Assembly (NCBI GenBank): GCA_034769895.1
Contig: CM068368.1
Span: 688,153,877-688,217,876 of the forward strand
Direction of reading: 5' to 3'
Length of the DNA: 64,000 bases
Source: Magicicada septendecula
Taxonomy: Eukaryota; Arthropoda; Insecta; Hemiptera; Cicadidae
Part shown: positions 35,412 to 47,430 of the stretch, one piece after another
How positions within the stretch are numbered: position 1 is the stretch's first letter
Layout: every line of letters starts with the position of its first letter
The notes under the pieces: model-generated
Databases searched by the model: none
Told to the model about the DNA's origin: nothing
Seen by the model: the letters and a program-made list of their open reading frames with translations, nothing else
Position numbers and translations under genes: made by a program

Positions 35412-36519
35412 TGTAACTAATCACTTTAATTAATTGATTACATTAAATTTGATGTGTACTAAAATAATAACTTTCACTTATCGGGCGCCATGTTGCCACA
35501 CCGTACAACAAATACAAAACTTACCTTGAAGGCCAGAATTCGGGTTACACGAACCAGGTTCGTGGAATATATTACCTGAAATAATCATACTCAAGATAAA
35601 ACGTACCATTGACCTTTTTTATTTTTTAAGATGACTCTACACATTGAAAATTGACTCTACACATTGAAAATTGACTCTACACATCGAAAATTGACTACAT
35701 GTTACGCCATGTGGCGTTTATCAAATATTAAACCCTTACAACACTTTATCCCTCCAAAATAAATACTTTATTAAGGATTAATGCATAATAAACGTGATAA
35801 ACATAAATATGGCACAACCCAGCACTTATTAATTTTGAATCGTTTTAGTATCCACTCTCTCACTCTCTCCCTCTCATTCTCTGGTACAATTTCGTTATGA
35901 GCTCATTTTACTGAATTTGAATAATTTTGCATATATGATTTGATATTTTATTTTATATATTTGATTGGTTTTTTGTAGCTGTACTTAGCTGTCACTGCAT
36001 TGAAAACGTCTCATCGTGATCTCACACTCCCGATTTGTAGTGTCTCATCGTTGATCACACGATTTCAATTTGTAACAACCAAAACTGTTAATACATATTT
36101 AATAAACTTTTGATGGTGTAAAATTTAGATAAACACACTTGGTGAATTTGCCGGCCGGCACTCTTCACTGTCTAGATAAAAATGGCAGCGTTTTGTTACT
36201 GAGCACTGCGGAAGTGGGGCAAAACTACGTCACTGGTCTTTTGTTTGAACGGCCAAGCCTCGTTTCTTACCAAAGTATGTATTACGTCTTGCATTCTTTT
36301 GGCTGACGTAATCACGGGCTAGGCTTGTTTACCCGTTATTATGATGAACTGTTTTTTGCTACTTTTGTAATTTTCCGCTGACCTCGACACAAATCTTTGT
36401 CCACTCAATATTACGTTATTGAAAATTCTCAATAACTTTACCAATCTTTTATATGGGATTTTAAAATAAAATACAATAATTTCCCAAAAATGTTATTGGA
36501 CCAGAATTGTACCGTTACA
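35412..36519 (-). repeat. Solo LTR E (minus orientation)
   Basis: On the minus strand it runs TGTAACGGTACA...TTAGTTACA, 1,108 bp, with TAAT on both sides (35,408-35,411 and 36,520-36,523). Inside lie donor-like AAG|GTAAGT (boundary 35,524/35,525), a captured PBS-like TGGCGCCCGATAAGTG (minus, 35,475-35,490) and three tandem 20-bp repeats (35,632-35,691). Length matches LTRs G and X. Confidence 0.75.
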
Positions 36520-36523
36520 TAAT

Positions 36524-37829
36524 AGTCATAGAGACAAAACTCAAAAAGCATTTTAAAGCTAAATGTTTGCACTTTCACGTAAAATGAAAAGAAAATAATT
36601 AAATTATTAATAAATACTTAAAATAAAGTAATAACTTTTTTGTTTTTTATTTTTTTAAACTAATGCATGAACATATTAACAATTTATTACAAATGTATTT
36701 ACATTAAAAAAAACTTCACAATATGAACTTTACATATATAAGTTTTTGAAAAAAATAATAAAAATTAGTACTGTATTGATTTGGCATGAAATGAGCGAGT
36801 TTTAAAATTTATCATTTTTTTGAGTTCGCAAGTATACATCATTTTCTTAACTTAAAATTTCTACAGAAATTTTCAAAAAAAATATTTTTTTAACAAAATT
36901 ATGAACATGTATTGGTCAAAGTGTCTTCTATAAGACTGCGGTGTAAAGAATTGTTAACATTTAGTTAAATTTAAATAAATGTAACTTTTATTAATAAATG
37001 TAAAAATATGTCCATTGCGCGTATTAATATTAATAGTTAAAAACTTTAAAAAAATATTAATATGTAACTATTGTACGTAAAACTAAAATATTTTAGGTTT
37101 CTCTTCTACATAATGAAAAAAATTTATATCCGTGCATGGGCATAAAAAGAACAGACCCTGAAAGTTGAAGAATTTTAGGGAGAGCTTGGACAGCTGGTAC
37201 ATGCGCCATACAGATATTGAATTAACGCAGTTCGATATTGAATGTTCCGTGAGTTCGATACTATTTTCTATATTGTATTTTGCTGGAAGTTCAATTTTAT
37301 GTTTTAAGATTTGTATTAGTAATTTTGATATTTTATAATTTGGTGCGGTTCTAGCGTTTATTAAAGGTCTGATAGGTTTATTGATTTTGTGTAATTTTAT
37401 TAAAGAATTTAATTTTGGTGCACAAGGATTATCCAGTTTATATTTAAAGGAGTCTTTAGGATTTTTGGGTACTATTTTTTAGTATATTTGTTATTTGTGT
37501 TTGATATTTGTTTGTGGGATCTTTATTTAACGTTATGCAATTATTATTAACTATAAATTCTTCTGTTTTATATGTTTTAAAAGTTATTTTATTGTCAAAA
37601 TCTTCACTGATTGGAAGAAAAACTATTTTTGAATATATTTATAAAGTGCATTTTTTAATAACATTTTTATTATAATGCGTAATAAATAAGTAAAAATTAT
37701 ACATACTAATATACACATAAATGAATAATAATGAGTTTATAAACTTATATTCCTGAAAAAATTGCATGTCTATTACATAAACATGTATTTTATGTGAAAA
37801 TCCACCTTGTGAAAAATTTGGCCAACTTT
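36524..37829. other. Unassigned AT-rich DNA inside the fold-back pair
   Basis: No gene seen; probably the degraded interior of the fold-back element. Confidence 0.4.
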
Positions 37830-38130
37830 GAATTAATTTTTCTACTAAAAGTATCGCCCTGACAAAAAAATTTCAATAACCTTTTTTATGCAGAATTTTA
37901 TGCTCTTTCTTTTTGGTATTTTGTATTTTTCTCATAAATTTAATATTTTTTAAGATAATAACGAAAAATGAATTTTTTGTACCTTCTCCCTCCCCTTTTT
38001 CGAAAACCCGCGACTGAATTTTTGTAAACTTTTTTTAAAATTCTTTCTTACCTTTTTATCTAGCCCTATGCAAAAAATCTCGCAGAAGCTACTTAATTTG
38101 CAATTTCTATTTTTTTTGGCTTCAGTGACT
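37830..38130 (-). repeat. Fold-back element, right arm
   Basis: Inverted partner of 35,016-35,340, ending CTTCAGTGACT. Shared blocks include 'attttttgcat', 'gctagata' and 'ttaaaaaaagtttac' when read on the minus strand. Confidence 0.65.
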
Positions 38131-39150
38131 GTACTATTCTATGTACATGATCTTTCCAGTATTTTTAAAATTACGTCACTAATTACTCATATGTCTCATC
38201 CATCTCTTATTTCTAACTAATCTAGAATAACCATCACCCTTCTTATGAATTTCACCTCTGCCATTTTTCATTATTCTTTCATTCTCTCCGCACTTACCAA
38301 CCATATCTCATTGCCATATGCCACAGTCGTCTCAATCATAGTTTTATAGAATTTTTCCTTTATTAATTTCATAGTTATATCAAAAGTGTACAAGCGTTTC
38401 TTATAAATTATAATGAATGTGTTAATTGTTACATTATTATAATATTAGTTATATATATTATACCGTTTGTATAAGTAAATCTTTCTACTTTCCAACACCT
38501 AGCCTCTTTCTCTCATTAGATGTTTTGTAAAATTTGAGAAATCTTTATACACAGTGAATTATTAAATTTTTCCTGATTATTGCTTTCCTTTATCTTTATT
38601 TTTATACTTTGATCTAAAATTTATATCTTACAGTCTTTGGTTATGATGAGAATAATTACATAATTATTCTTATGACTACCCACGGATAATTAGCATCAAA
38701 ATTACTGTTATTAGATATTTGCTTTTACAGAAGCTGTAGGAACAGAAGGCTAATCTGTTACTCACTAATGAAGCCCTTAATGCTCATAACTACAAGGAGA
38801 CTGGGAATTATTTGTATTACTGCAAGCACTCACACAAGGACACTGAAGTTTTAAGGTGATATGGAAGTTTCTATTGACTGCTTTCACTAGGACACGAAAT
38901 GTATGACTGAAGACTGATATTTCTAATTATCTAGTGGCAGTATGTATATTATGCTTAGGTGCAAAGACATACTTAGGCAGAAGAATGATGTCACATTTCA
39001 CAACTACAAGGTTCATCTCTACAAGTATGAATGATCCCATGAACATAGTAAGAGGTCTTAGCATAAAAATCTATTGAAACACATTATATTAAAAACTTAT
39101 GTGTTTACTTTCATGCAAATTCTTGATGGCCTTTACTTCAGTGATGGAAG
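38131..39150. other. Unassigned AT-rich DNA
   Basis: No gene or known repeat recognised. Confidence 0.45.
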
Positions 39151-40461
39151 TATGAGGGTTATTTTTTTTTTCAACCTCTGGTGAGTTGGCAAACCTGGTT
39201 CTGTTGTCATAGCAACAATATGATTGTTGATTAATGTTTTTGAGGCTTTGTTCTAACCTATAACCACTGGTTTTGTCTATTACTGTGGTGACGACAGTTT
39301 AATTATGCCAACTACAATTGAAATTGCCTCCAAGTGTGAGATTCGGTCTGTTATTAGATTTCTTCAAGCTGAAGGTCATAGTGCTGCAGAAATTCATCGA
39401 AGGTTGTGTAATGTGTATGAAGAAACTGTGATGAGTGATGGTTCAGTTCGGGAATGGTGTCGAAAATTTAAATTGATGTTCATGATGAAGGAGGGAAAGG
39501 AAGAAAGTCCATGGCTACTGATGATGTTGTTGAAAGGGTAGACAGGATGGTTCGAGAGCACCGTCCTTTCACAATTACTGAACTTTCTGCTGATTTTCCT
39601 GAAATCTAGGTCTGCTCTTTATGATATTCTTACTCACAAACTTGGGTACAGGAAACTCTATCCTCAGTGGGTTCTCAAACAACTCACAGATGTCCACAAG
39701 ACTTGAAGAATGGGTGCATCGTTATCGTTTTTGGAGTGTTATGACAAAGAGGGTCAAAGTTTTTTAGACAGTATAGTGACAGGAGATGAGACATGGATTT
39801 GTTAATCCAGAAACAAAGGAACAATCAAAACAGTGGATGCACACACACTAGCCTAGCAAACCAAAAAAGTTTAGGGCAGACTTTGACCAACAGAAAGTTG
39901 GTCTTTTGGGATTGTAAGAGAATTTTGCTAATCGAGTTTATGGAGCCGGGAACTTCCATCACAGCAGCTACATACTGTGAAACTTTAAAACGACTGAGAA
40001 CATCAATTAAGAACAAAAAACAAGGCATGTTGTTGTCAGGCGTTGTCATCTTGCACAACAACGCACGACCTCACGCAGCTGCACTCACACAAAACCTGCT
40101 TCATGAATTTGGTTGGGAACTCCTTGATCACCCACCTTATAGCCCAGACTTGGCACCAAGTGACTACTATTTGTTCAGTGACTTGAAAAAGTGGTTAGGT
40201 GGGCAGCGGTTTGACTCCAATGATGAGTTAAAATCCAGTGTGGCAGATTGGCTGACTTCTCAGGAGCAAACATTCTACAACATGGGGCATAGAAAAGTTG
40301 GTGCCTCGCTATGATAAGTGCCTCAACAACGGTGGTGACTATGTAGAAAAGTAGTTTACACATACCGGTATATGAAACTTTTGTATATAATAAAATTATT
40401 GATGTCATCCATGTGTCTGTTTATTGGTCTATTGGAGGTTGAAAAACAAATAGCCCTCGTA
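39151..40461 (+). mobile_element. mariner element, degenerate
   Basis: Terminal inverted repeats: left TATGAGGGTTATTTTTTTTT then TCAACCTC; right, read inverted, TACGAGGGCTATTTGTTTTT then CAACCTC. About 1.31 kb, the normal mariner size, starting and ending at TA. It contains the broken transposase at 39,305-40,354. Confidence 0.9.
39305..40354 (+). pseudogene. mariner transposase, broken
   Basis: The N-terminal part (39,305-39,541) has the mariner DNA-binding start CEIRSVIRFLQAEGHSAAEI and SDGSVREWCRKF. Frameshifts near 39,470, 39,600 and 39,800 separate it from the catalytic half (39,793-40,314), with TGDETWI near 39,782, then GVVILHNNARPH and YSPDLAPSDYYLF. The D,D34D family normally has HDNARPH at the second catalytic site; here it is HNNARPH, so the catalytic Asp is lost. 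The remaining C-terminus (PRYDKCLNN...DYVEK) follows a further frameshift and stops at 40,354. Confidence 0.9.
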
Positions 40462-42138
40462 TTTAAAACACAAACTCAGTTAAGCTGGGGTGAGACTAAA
40501 AGTCAGTCCAAAACATTGACAAAGATGGTATATAAATGTGTAAAAGGATAAACAGGGGTAAAAATCAACGCAACTTGCATATTACTTGCCTTAGTAAAGC
40601 ATCCATACACCAACAAACAATAAATAAAGACCATATTAATAAGGTAACACAATATACTGAAAAGACAATACTGAGAGTCAGTTCAGTAATGAAATCACCT
40701 TATACACAGCACAGTGAAGAAGGGTAGCAAATGAAATGGAATTACGAAAATTCCAAAAGCTGCTCAATATGCTTACCATAGTGTTTTCTTAAGACATGTA
40801 ACCAAGGTGACATCACTTCTTGACCTCTGTATCCAAGGCAAATCACATATACTTCAGAATTCCCTTCTTTACTAGTTGCAGGCTTGAAAACTTCCACAGT
40901 AGTAAATGCATTATATAGTAGGTACAATAAGCAGATTGTCTCACACTCCAATAATGTAAACATCTTAATTAAAAAACTTCCACCTAAAAAGAAATCTTAA
41001 TTATTACCCAAATTACTCTACAAATTTTCATTTATAAGTCTGATAAATGACACATGCTTTATAATTGATTAATTTATATTTCATATATTGTTTATTGCTA
41101 AAAGTAAATTATTATTTTCATAAATCACTTTCTTATCTATGAATATATAACAAAAATGGTGTACAACACACACAGTGTACAAAACCACATCATTATAAAT
41201 TAAAATCTTTTGGGATGTAGTGCTGCAGTCCTCGCGTACATAAAATATTTCACCATATTACATGCGTGATGATTCTCTGTCATGTGATGAACCTTGCCTT
41301 ACTTCCAGCAATAGACAGTGCTGACAGGTTGTATAACAGGTTGAGGATACAGACTACATCCCATAAGATTTTAACTAAATCGACATCATCCATGAAAACT
41401 AAAATGTTTTTCACTGTATCTGGTATCCGAGTTAAAGATAATCCATCTTAGGGAACTATGTACCTCTATTATGTATCCTTGAAACCTATGAATAAACAAA
41501 TCATGTGTTTCAGGATCACGTCCCATTTTCAAATTAAAATGTCACTAGCTTTTATTGATAATTTAACTATAATCAGTGAACACACGACACAAACACAGAA
41601 AACACTATATGTCTATTAAGATATTAAAATGGTAATGAACATACTGTGTGTTTTCTATAAGTTATTTATACTTGTGTTGTTCAGTATTTTTGCATTTAAT
41701 TATCTACATGCTCATAAATGGCATCTTTATCTGAACACAAGACAGTGAAATTGTTAAATCACTAAGTTACTGAATTTAATAAAAAATAAATAAATAAATA
41801 AAATTCTGCTGAACGCCCTGAATGGCCATATTTTTCTTTGCAGACAGGTATTGATCTAATACAAACTTACTGACCAGGAGATAACATATGCAGTGCAGCA
41901 ATAGTCTCACAATAATGTAGAGATGACACCATACACTCTTGCTCTGCTGGGTTTGTCTGACAGTCCACACTACCATCTGCTGTCACCTGTATATGTTACA
42001 CAATAAATTACATTCTACCTACTGGTTTTAAACACTTTTGGTAATCTTAATATAAAAAAATTGATTTTTTTCTGAAGAACCTTCCAGAGCATGTACAACC
42101 ATTCCTGTACATACATAAATTACAATCAATTAATTGTA
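40462..42138. other. Unassigned DNA between the two mariners
   Basis: No recognisable domain, RNA or repeat. It could be single-copy host DNA; this cannot be decided from one window. Confidence 0.4.
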
Positions 42139-43110
42139 CAGGTCTGACAATTAAGTTCGCGAACTCACCACCATTTAGCACGGAGGGCAGCACTATACAA
42201 GCAGCTCTGTAAGATTTCATAACCTTGGTATTTCAGTGTCTCACAGCAGTGTTCGTGATGACACGTGGTGGATTTGTGCTGAGTGATGTTTATGCTTGTG
42301 TGTGTGTGTGCTGTCATGACAATGTCTGAGCTGGAATTACAGCAACAAACAAACATCAAATTTCTGGTGAAACTGGGCAAGAGTGGGAGTGAAATACAGG
42401 GAATGTTAGTTCAGGTGTATGGCGAGAATGCTAAGAAGAAAACAGCAGTGTACAAATGGATTGAACGGTTTTCTGAGAGGAGGGAACAAGTGACTGATGA
42501 AGAAAGGTTAGGGCAGTCAGTTAACGAGCCGAACAGACAAAAACATTGCCAAAATTCGTCAAACCGAGTGTGCAAATCAGTGACTGATCATGAGATCCAT
42601 AGCAGACCAAGTGAACATTGATAGGGAAACTGTGTGGAAAGTTTTAACTGAAGACCTTGGTATATGCAAGGTGTGTGCCAAAATGGTTCCAAAGGAGTTC
42701 ACCAATAAACAAAAGCAAAGGAGGGTTGAAATGTGGACAGACCTGTTGGAGAGGCAAGACGATGTTTTGGGCCGAATAATCACATGTGATGAAACCTGGA
42801 TCTTAATGTATGACCCTGAAATAAAGTGCCCAATGGAAGTCACCTGATTCTCCATGACCAAAGACGTTCCGTCAGTCAAAATAAAAATTCAAAACATTGT
42901 TGATAACCTTTTTTGATATCCGAGTTATTGTTCACTATGAATTTGTACCATAGGGCAAACAGTTAACCAAGTGTACTATTTGCAGTGCTGCAAAGGTTGC
43001 ATGAAGAAGTGAGGCAAAAACAACTGGAACATTTCACCAACAACTCATGGCTCGTGCACTATGACACGACACTGTTTGTATGGGAGTTTTTGGTCAGGAA
43101 ACAAATACCA
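42139..43110 (+). mobile_element. Second mariner-like element, 3'-truncated
   Basis: Starts with a terminal-repeat-like ACAGGTCTGACAATTAAG and contains a broken transposase. No matching right terminus is seen; it ends near 43,110, where another repeat begins. Confidence 0.75.
42313..43110 (+). pseudogene. mariner-like transposase, broken and truncated
   Basis: N-terminal helix-turn-helix part at 42,313-42,540 (SELELQQQTNIKFLVKLGKS; YGENAKKKTAVYKWIERF). A second frame (42,590-42,847) holds the second DNA-binding half and the first catalytic motif IITCDETWI. A third (42,985-43,110) holds QVLQRLHEEVRQKQ and a degenerate second catalytic site, VHYDTT where relatives have HHDNA. At least two frameshifts; the last third, including YSPDLAP, is missing. 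It belongs to a different mariner subgroup from the copy at 39,305. Confidence 0.85.
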
Positions 43111-43369
43111 TATTGGCCCGAATATAAGACGATGATTTTTTTCCTTAAAATGGCCTTCCAAAAACCATACTCGTCTTATATACGCAACCTAACAATTTAA
43201 AAATTTCGTGTTTGTGTATAGCGTATTTTGTAACATTCACCAGCTGCACAGGCTTGCCACCTGTGTAGCATGAATCAACACGCGCGTTGTATAATGAGCT
43301 CAAGGTCATGAAAAGGTCAAGCTTCCAAGCATATAGTGGCGAGATTTTTGTTGTTTTTACAAAACGAAA
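43111..43369. repeat. Repeat-like junk with a TAAGACGA / TCGTCTTA inverted pair
   Basis: 'tattggcccgaatataagacgatg' with an inverted partner near 43,171 suggests a small repeat that truncated the mariner. No gene. Family not identified. Confidence 0.4.
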
Positions 43370-43540
43370 ATGAACTGGTGGCTCAGTAGACCAGTGGGTA
43401 TGGCACCTGGCTACTAATCTAGAGGTCCCGGGTTCAATTCCCGGTCCTGCACCATAAAATCAAGGTGCGTTTTTCAGCCCCCAGGTCGACTCATCCTGTT
43501 GAAAATGAGTACCTGGGATAACATCCTTGTTATACTATTT
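43370..43540 (+). repeat. tRNA-derived SINE
   Basis: RNA polymerase III type A-box-like TGGCTCAGTAG (43,379-43,389) and B-box GGTTCAATTCC (43,431-43,441) in a tRNA-like head, followed by a body with 'ggtcgactcatcctgttgaa' and 'gagtacctggg'. The would-be acceptor arms do not pair, so it is not a tRNA gene. Edges are approximate. Confidence 0.75.
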
Positions 43541-44649
43541 TATTACTGACCAATAAATCTTACTATGTAATATCAATAATTTTATTCAACTTTTGTTCCG
43601 GGCGCCATCTCGTGATAATATTTAATATTTACTTACTTTAAGGCCAGAATTCGATTAAGCGAACCAGAAGATAGCGGAATGTGTTATTTGAAATAATAAC
43701 TCTTGCTTGAAATGTTTACCAAATGACATTACCTTTTAATAACATCTTACTACAAAACATGTGACTCTACCGTGCGACATAAGAACGCTATTATATGCCT
43801 TTTGGCGTTGCGTCATGAGACGCAGTTCTACTGTATAAGTTTAAAAATTTCCCTTAAGCATTTCATAAGCCCTCCAAAATAACATATTCAATTATATTTT
43901 TTATGATATCATAATTATAAATAATTTCACAACCCAGCACTGCTTAAATTTTATATTTATATTATGTTCACGCAATCACACACTCATTCATGCAGTACAA
44001 TTTTATGGACGTCCCTAACTGAGCTCATTTTATTTGAATTTAAATAGAATATTGAAAATTGTTTTTATAAGTTTGCTACTTAGCTACAAATCTGTCCCGA
44101 AGACGTCGCATCGTTACACGCACTAATAGACGTTAAAAACTTTAATGAAAACTTTTGTTAAAGTTACGTTACACTGTTATTTCATGTTTATATGAATACT
44201 GCACTTTTACATTATATAACAACACTTAGTTGTGTAAAATTTAGATGGAATTAGCGTTTGGAGAAATACCGGCCGGTACGCTACGCTTCTGAGTCGAGAC
44301 TGAGGTGTCTTTGTTCATTACGCAGCAATTCAGAGGTGGGGGACAAACTACGTCGTCATTCCTTTGTGTTTCTACACTCCTACGTTGCTTATAGGCACAG
44401 AAAATGCGTAGTGGCATACCTTGGCTGATGTAATCATGTGGGCAGCTTGTGACACATTTGTATGACAACTGTTTTTGCTGTTTCTGGACGTCTACGCTCG
44501 ACCTTGACGCAATCCTGTTCTCAATATTACGCAGTTGCAAACTCTCAATACAACTTTACCAATTTTTTTTTATATGGGACTTTATAATAAAATACACTTT
44601 ATATCGATTATTCCCCAAAACATAATAGGGCCAGAATTGTACTGTTACA
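43541..44649 (-). repeat. 3' LTR of element X (minus orientation)
   Basis: On the minus strand it starts TGTAACAGTACAATTCTGG right after a purine tract and runs about 1,109 bp to GGTCAGTAATA (degenerate terminus). Clearly related to LTR E (same CGAATTCTGGCCTT block). It contains donor-like AAA|GTAAGT (boundary 43,636/43,637) and a captured PBS-like TGGCGCCCGGAACAAAAG (minus, 43,590-43,607). Confidence 0.7.
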
Positions 44650-45855
44650 AAACCCCCTCAATGAAAGATTTTATGCCGAAGCATAAAAACTCTCATTGAT
44701 ACACTCATACTTCCTAAAGGGATCAGCTAGGATATGTCGCCACAAACCCCTTACTGTTTATCAAAAAAAATATAATTACTCACCCGTGGTCCGATGATGG
44801 TGACAGTACCTGCATGACCTTACTGGACGTCTCCTACGAGATCCCAACACCATAAGGCCAATCAGGCGCTTTACGCTCCTGATCTGACATGCAGGCCAGC
44901 TCAGGACCGCCGTCACAACATCACCAAACACTGAAACAATAAATCAAAATAGTGGCTTGGTATAATACCATATCCCTTACTGATCTGTTTCCCCTTAGCT
45001 ACGTGCTGGTTTGTGTTAAGAAGCACTGGGTTTACTTTAACTCCACAAGAATTATATAGAAGTTCCATTCTCTTAATTCACTACTCTTAACATTATAAAA
45101 TTTTTTCGATTCCAATCGATAATAATTAATCCTTTCCCATTAACAAGAAGAAACACAAATCTTTATACTAGTGCAATAATACTTTCTAAATATCCACACA
45201 TAATCTAAATTTACTCAAATAAAATCATCTATTTCTCCCTCTTTCTACAATTCTGAAACATTTTATTATTATTAACAGTAAGTAATCTGGCGCTGTTAAC
45301 AATATTTACCCCTCTTTCTCCTCCACACACACTATTTCCCCCCTGAACTGTTGCGTTCAGTTGCCTCCACAAGGACTGAGGCAGAAGGAGTGAGCACTTT
45401 TTTCTTTTCTCTCTCTCCCATCCTTGCTTCAGCTTTACAAAAACTTCAGGGTAAGTACCCCTACTTTTACTCTTATAATATGCCCCTAAGGTCTACCACC
45501 CCTACTGAGGTGAAGTAGCCTATGCTCAAAAATAATCTTAGATTCCCCTTTTAAAAACCCCATTAAATTTCTAAATTTAACCAATTTCAAAGGCAACCAA
45601 CTATGGTCAGGTTTGACAATTGCTGCCCACAGCTGGTTGTCATCCAAAACCACAATCTGGGATGGTAAGGCCGAGATCGCCCGAAATGTAGGGAATCGCA
45701 ATAGTTTGACACTCAGTGTCATATATAGTGTAACATTACATTTGGAACAACTTAATATCGTACCTGATTTAATGAAGACTTTGGTTAAGAAGCTAACAAG
45801 GAGAACATTATCTTCCAAGATGATAGTGAAGAGGAACGACTAACTATCTTAGACT
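44650..45855 (-). mobile_element. Element X interior: 3' RNA domain and structured block
   Basis: Minus-strand purine tract (44,650-44,658), hairpin 44,659-44,698 with a TTCG-type loop, and conserved core (44,822-44,851). At about 45,480-45,800 lies a diverged version of the structured block, with TTTCGGGCGA, GGCCTTACCA and the paired CAGCTG/CCATAG-like arms in the same order as in A. The minus frame at 45,486-45,818 is the RNA-like block read through and is not judged a gene. The upstream part of X is cut by element B; I cannot recognise its continuation right of B. Confidence 0.65.
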
Positions 45856-47069
45856 TGAGATGTTATTAATCCATTAAAAATTATATATGTTATTATTTTA
45901 TTATAATAACTTCCACCTACCTGGAAAGTTTCGTTTTGTGCGGGCCAGGATCCTTTCGTACGAACGCTAGATACAAACATGTGTTTCAAAGGTTCTCGAA
46001 ATAACTAACTCTACACATCGTTAGGAAGAGAAATAATTATTTTAATGATCAACTATGGCATTTATACTTTTTCTCCAAACATAGATTTTTTACATATTTC
46101 AAATGTGGTGCAACTCGGGCACTTTACTGGTAATTGAACTTACTCACTATGGCTTACCTTATCATTGACAATTATACAACTTCATTTACACACAAACACA
46201 GAACAGCCCAGCATTGCACACTCACTACTCACATTCCATTATAAAACCCCATTACCCGATTGAATGGATGATTTTAGATCACTACCGGCAACGCGTTCTT
46301 CCGTGACCTCGTGGCCAGCCCGCGGTAGGTCGAAAACGTCTCGAAAAAGGACGAAACTGAATCCCGAATTTAGTTGTTAGTGTTCTACAACTCTCCTACC
46401 TTCCTGTCACTGGTTTTAGAAAATGAATACTTCACTTTCATTATCAAATACTGATGAAATTATATGAGCATATTTAGCTCGCGGTCGGCGCCGACACAGT
46501 CAGTGACGAACTGGGCATGTGCTTTTTCTGAGCGGGCGGAACAGCGTATTCACGACCACCTGCTTTGCTGCGTCGTTCATGCTTAATTGTTGTGTGGTAA
46601 CCACTTTATGCATGGAATAGAGCTGGTATATGTGTGTGACCAGAGGACAATATTGACTTCGGCTCTGCTGATGTCATTAATAGTAGGCGGGGCTTTAGCA
46701 GTATTTCCGGATGACCGATGAAGAGATGATGAATAAATTTGCGCTCTAGCCATCTTGGTTTTTAGTCAAGAGCGTCCTTTTTAGCGCGTGCTTGAGTAGT
46801 TGCGCTTGTGCGTCGACACACATACAAAGTTCTTAGAATTTCGTGGAGGTGCAAATTCTTTAGCCGAATTACTCAACAGCAAACTGCGTCTTTACTGCTT
46901 TGTTACACCACTGTTTCTCAACACGTTTTCTGTTATAAAGGACTGAATAGTTGTCGTAATGTAAAATTTCACAATGTTTTTATAAAACTCCCGCACCAAA
47001 CGAAATAAATAAAAAAGGAACATACCCCATACGGTAAAAAATAAAAAGACCCAAAATTGACACGCTACA
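45856..47069 (-). repeat. 3' LTR of element B
   Basis: 1,214 bp; on the minus strand TGTAGCGTGTC...AACATCTCA. The first bases match LTR A, the rest is diverged. Exon-like cassette at 45,921-45,966 (minus; acceptor TATCTAG, donor CCAG|GTAGGT). Confidence 0.92.
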
Positions 47070-47430
47070 ATACCTCCTCGATGAGAATTCGGCTGTTCAC
47101 AACAGAAGAAATCTCATCGATAACCCCGAAGAGGATCGGTGAGGAACTGGTGCCAACAACCCCTTTGTTCTTAATCTGCATGGGTACACTACCCCCCTGG
47201 CTCAGCGACTATGGACTCATCTGAACGAGATCACTGGACTTCTCCGTAAGAGATCCCAACACCGAGAAATCGAACAGACTCGTACCACAGCGCACCTCGC
47301 CTTCTAACATGCTACCCCCAAAAATCCTCCACCCCTGGCTTAAATTATTCCAGATCCTCCACTGATATGTTTCCCTTTTTTTGCAAGCTGGGCTGCCTTT
47401 AGCAAATACTGGGCTCACACACACTCACAT
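47070..47430 (-). ncRNA. 3' RNA domain, hairpin and purine tract of element B
   Basis: On the minus strand: core GGTGTTGGGATCTC...GTCCAGT at 47,233-47,263; hairpin 47,079-47,119 with CGATGAGATTTC pairing to GAATTCTCATCG; then the tract AGGAGGT and the LTR. The minus frame at 47,209-47,424 is this domain read through. Confidence 0.72.

Noticed and set aside
43379..43455. tRNA gene
   Set aside because: A and B boxes are present but the acceptor arms do not pair and a SINE-type body follows.
46808..47008. 66-residue frame repeated at 53,184-53,384
   Set aside because: LTR B sequence present in both LTRs; no domain, no independent support.
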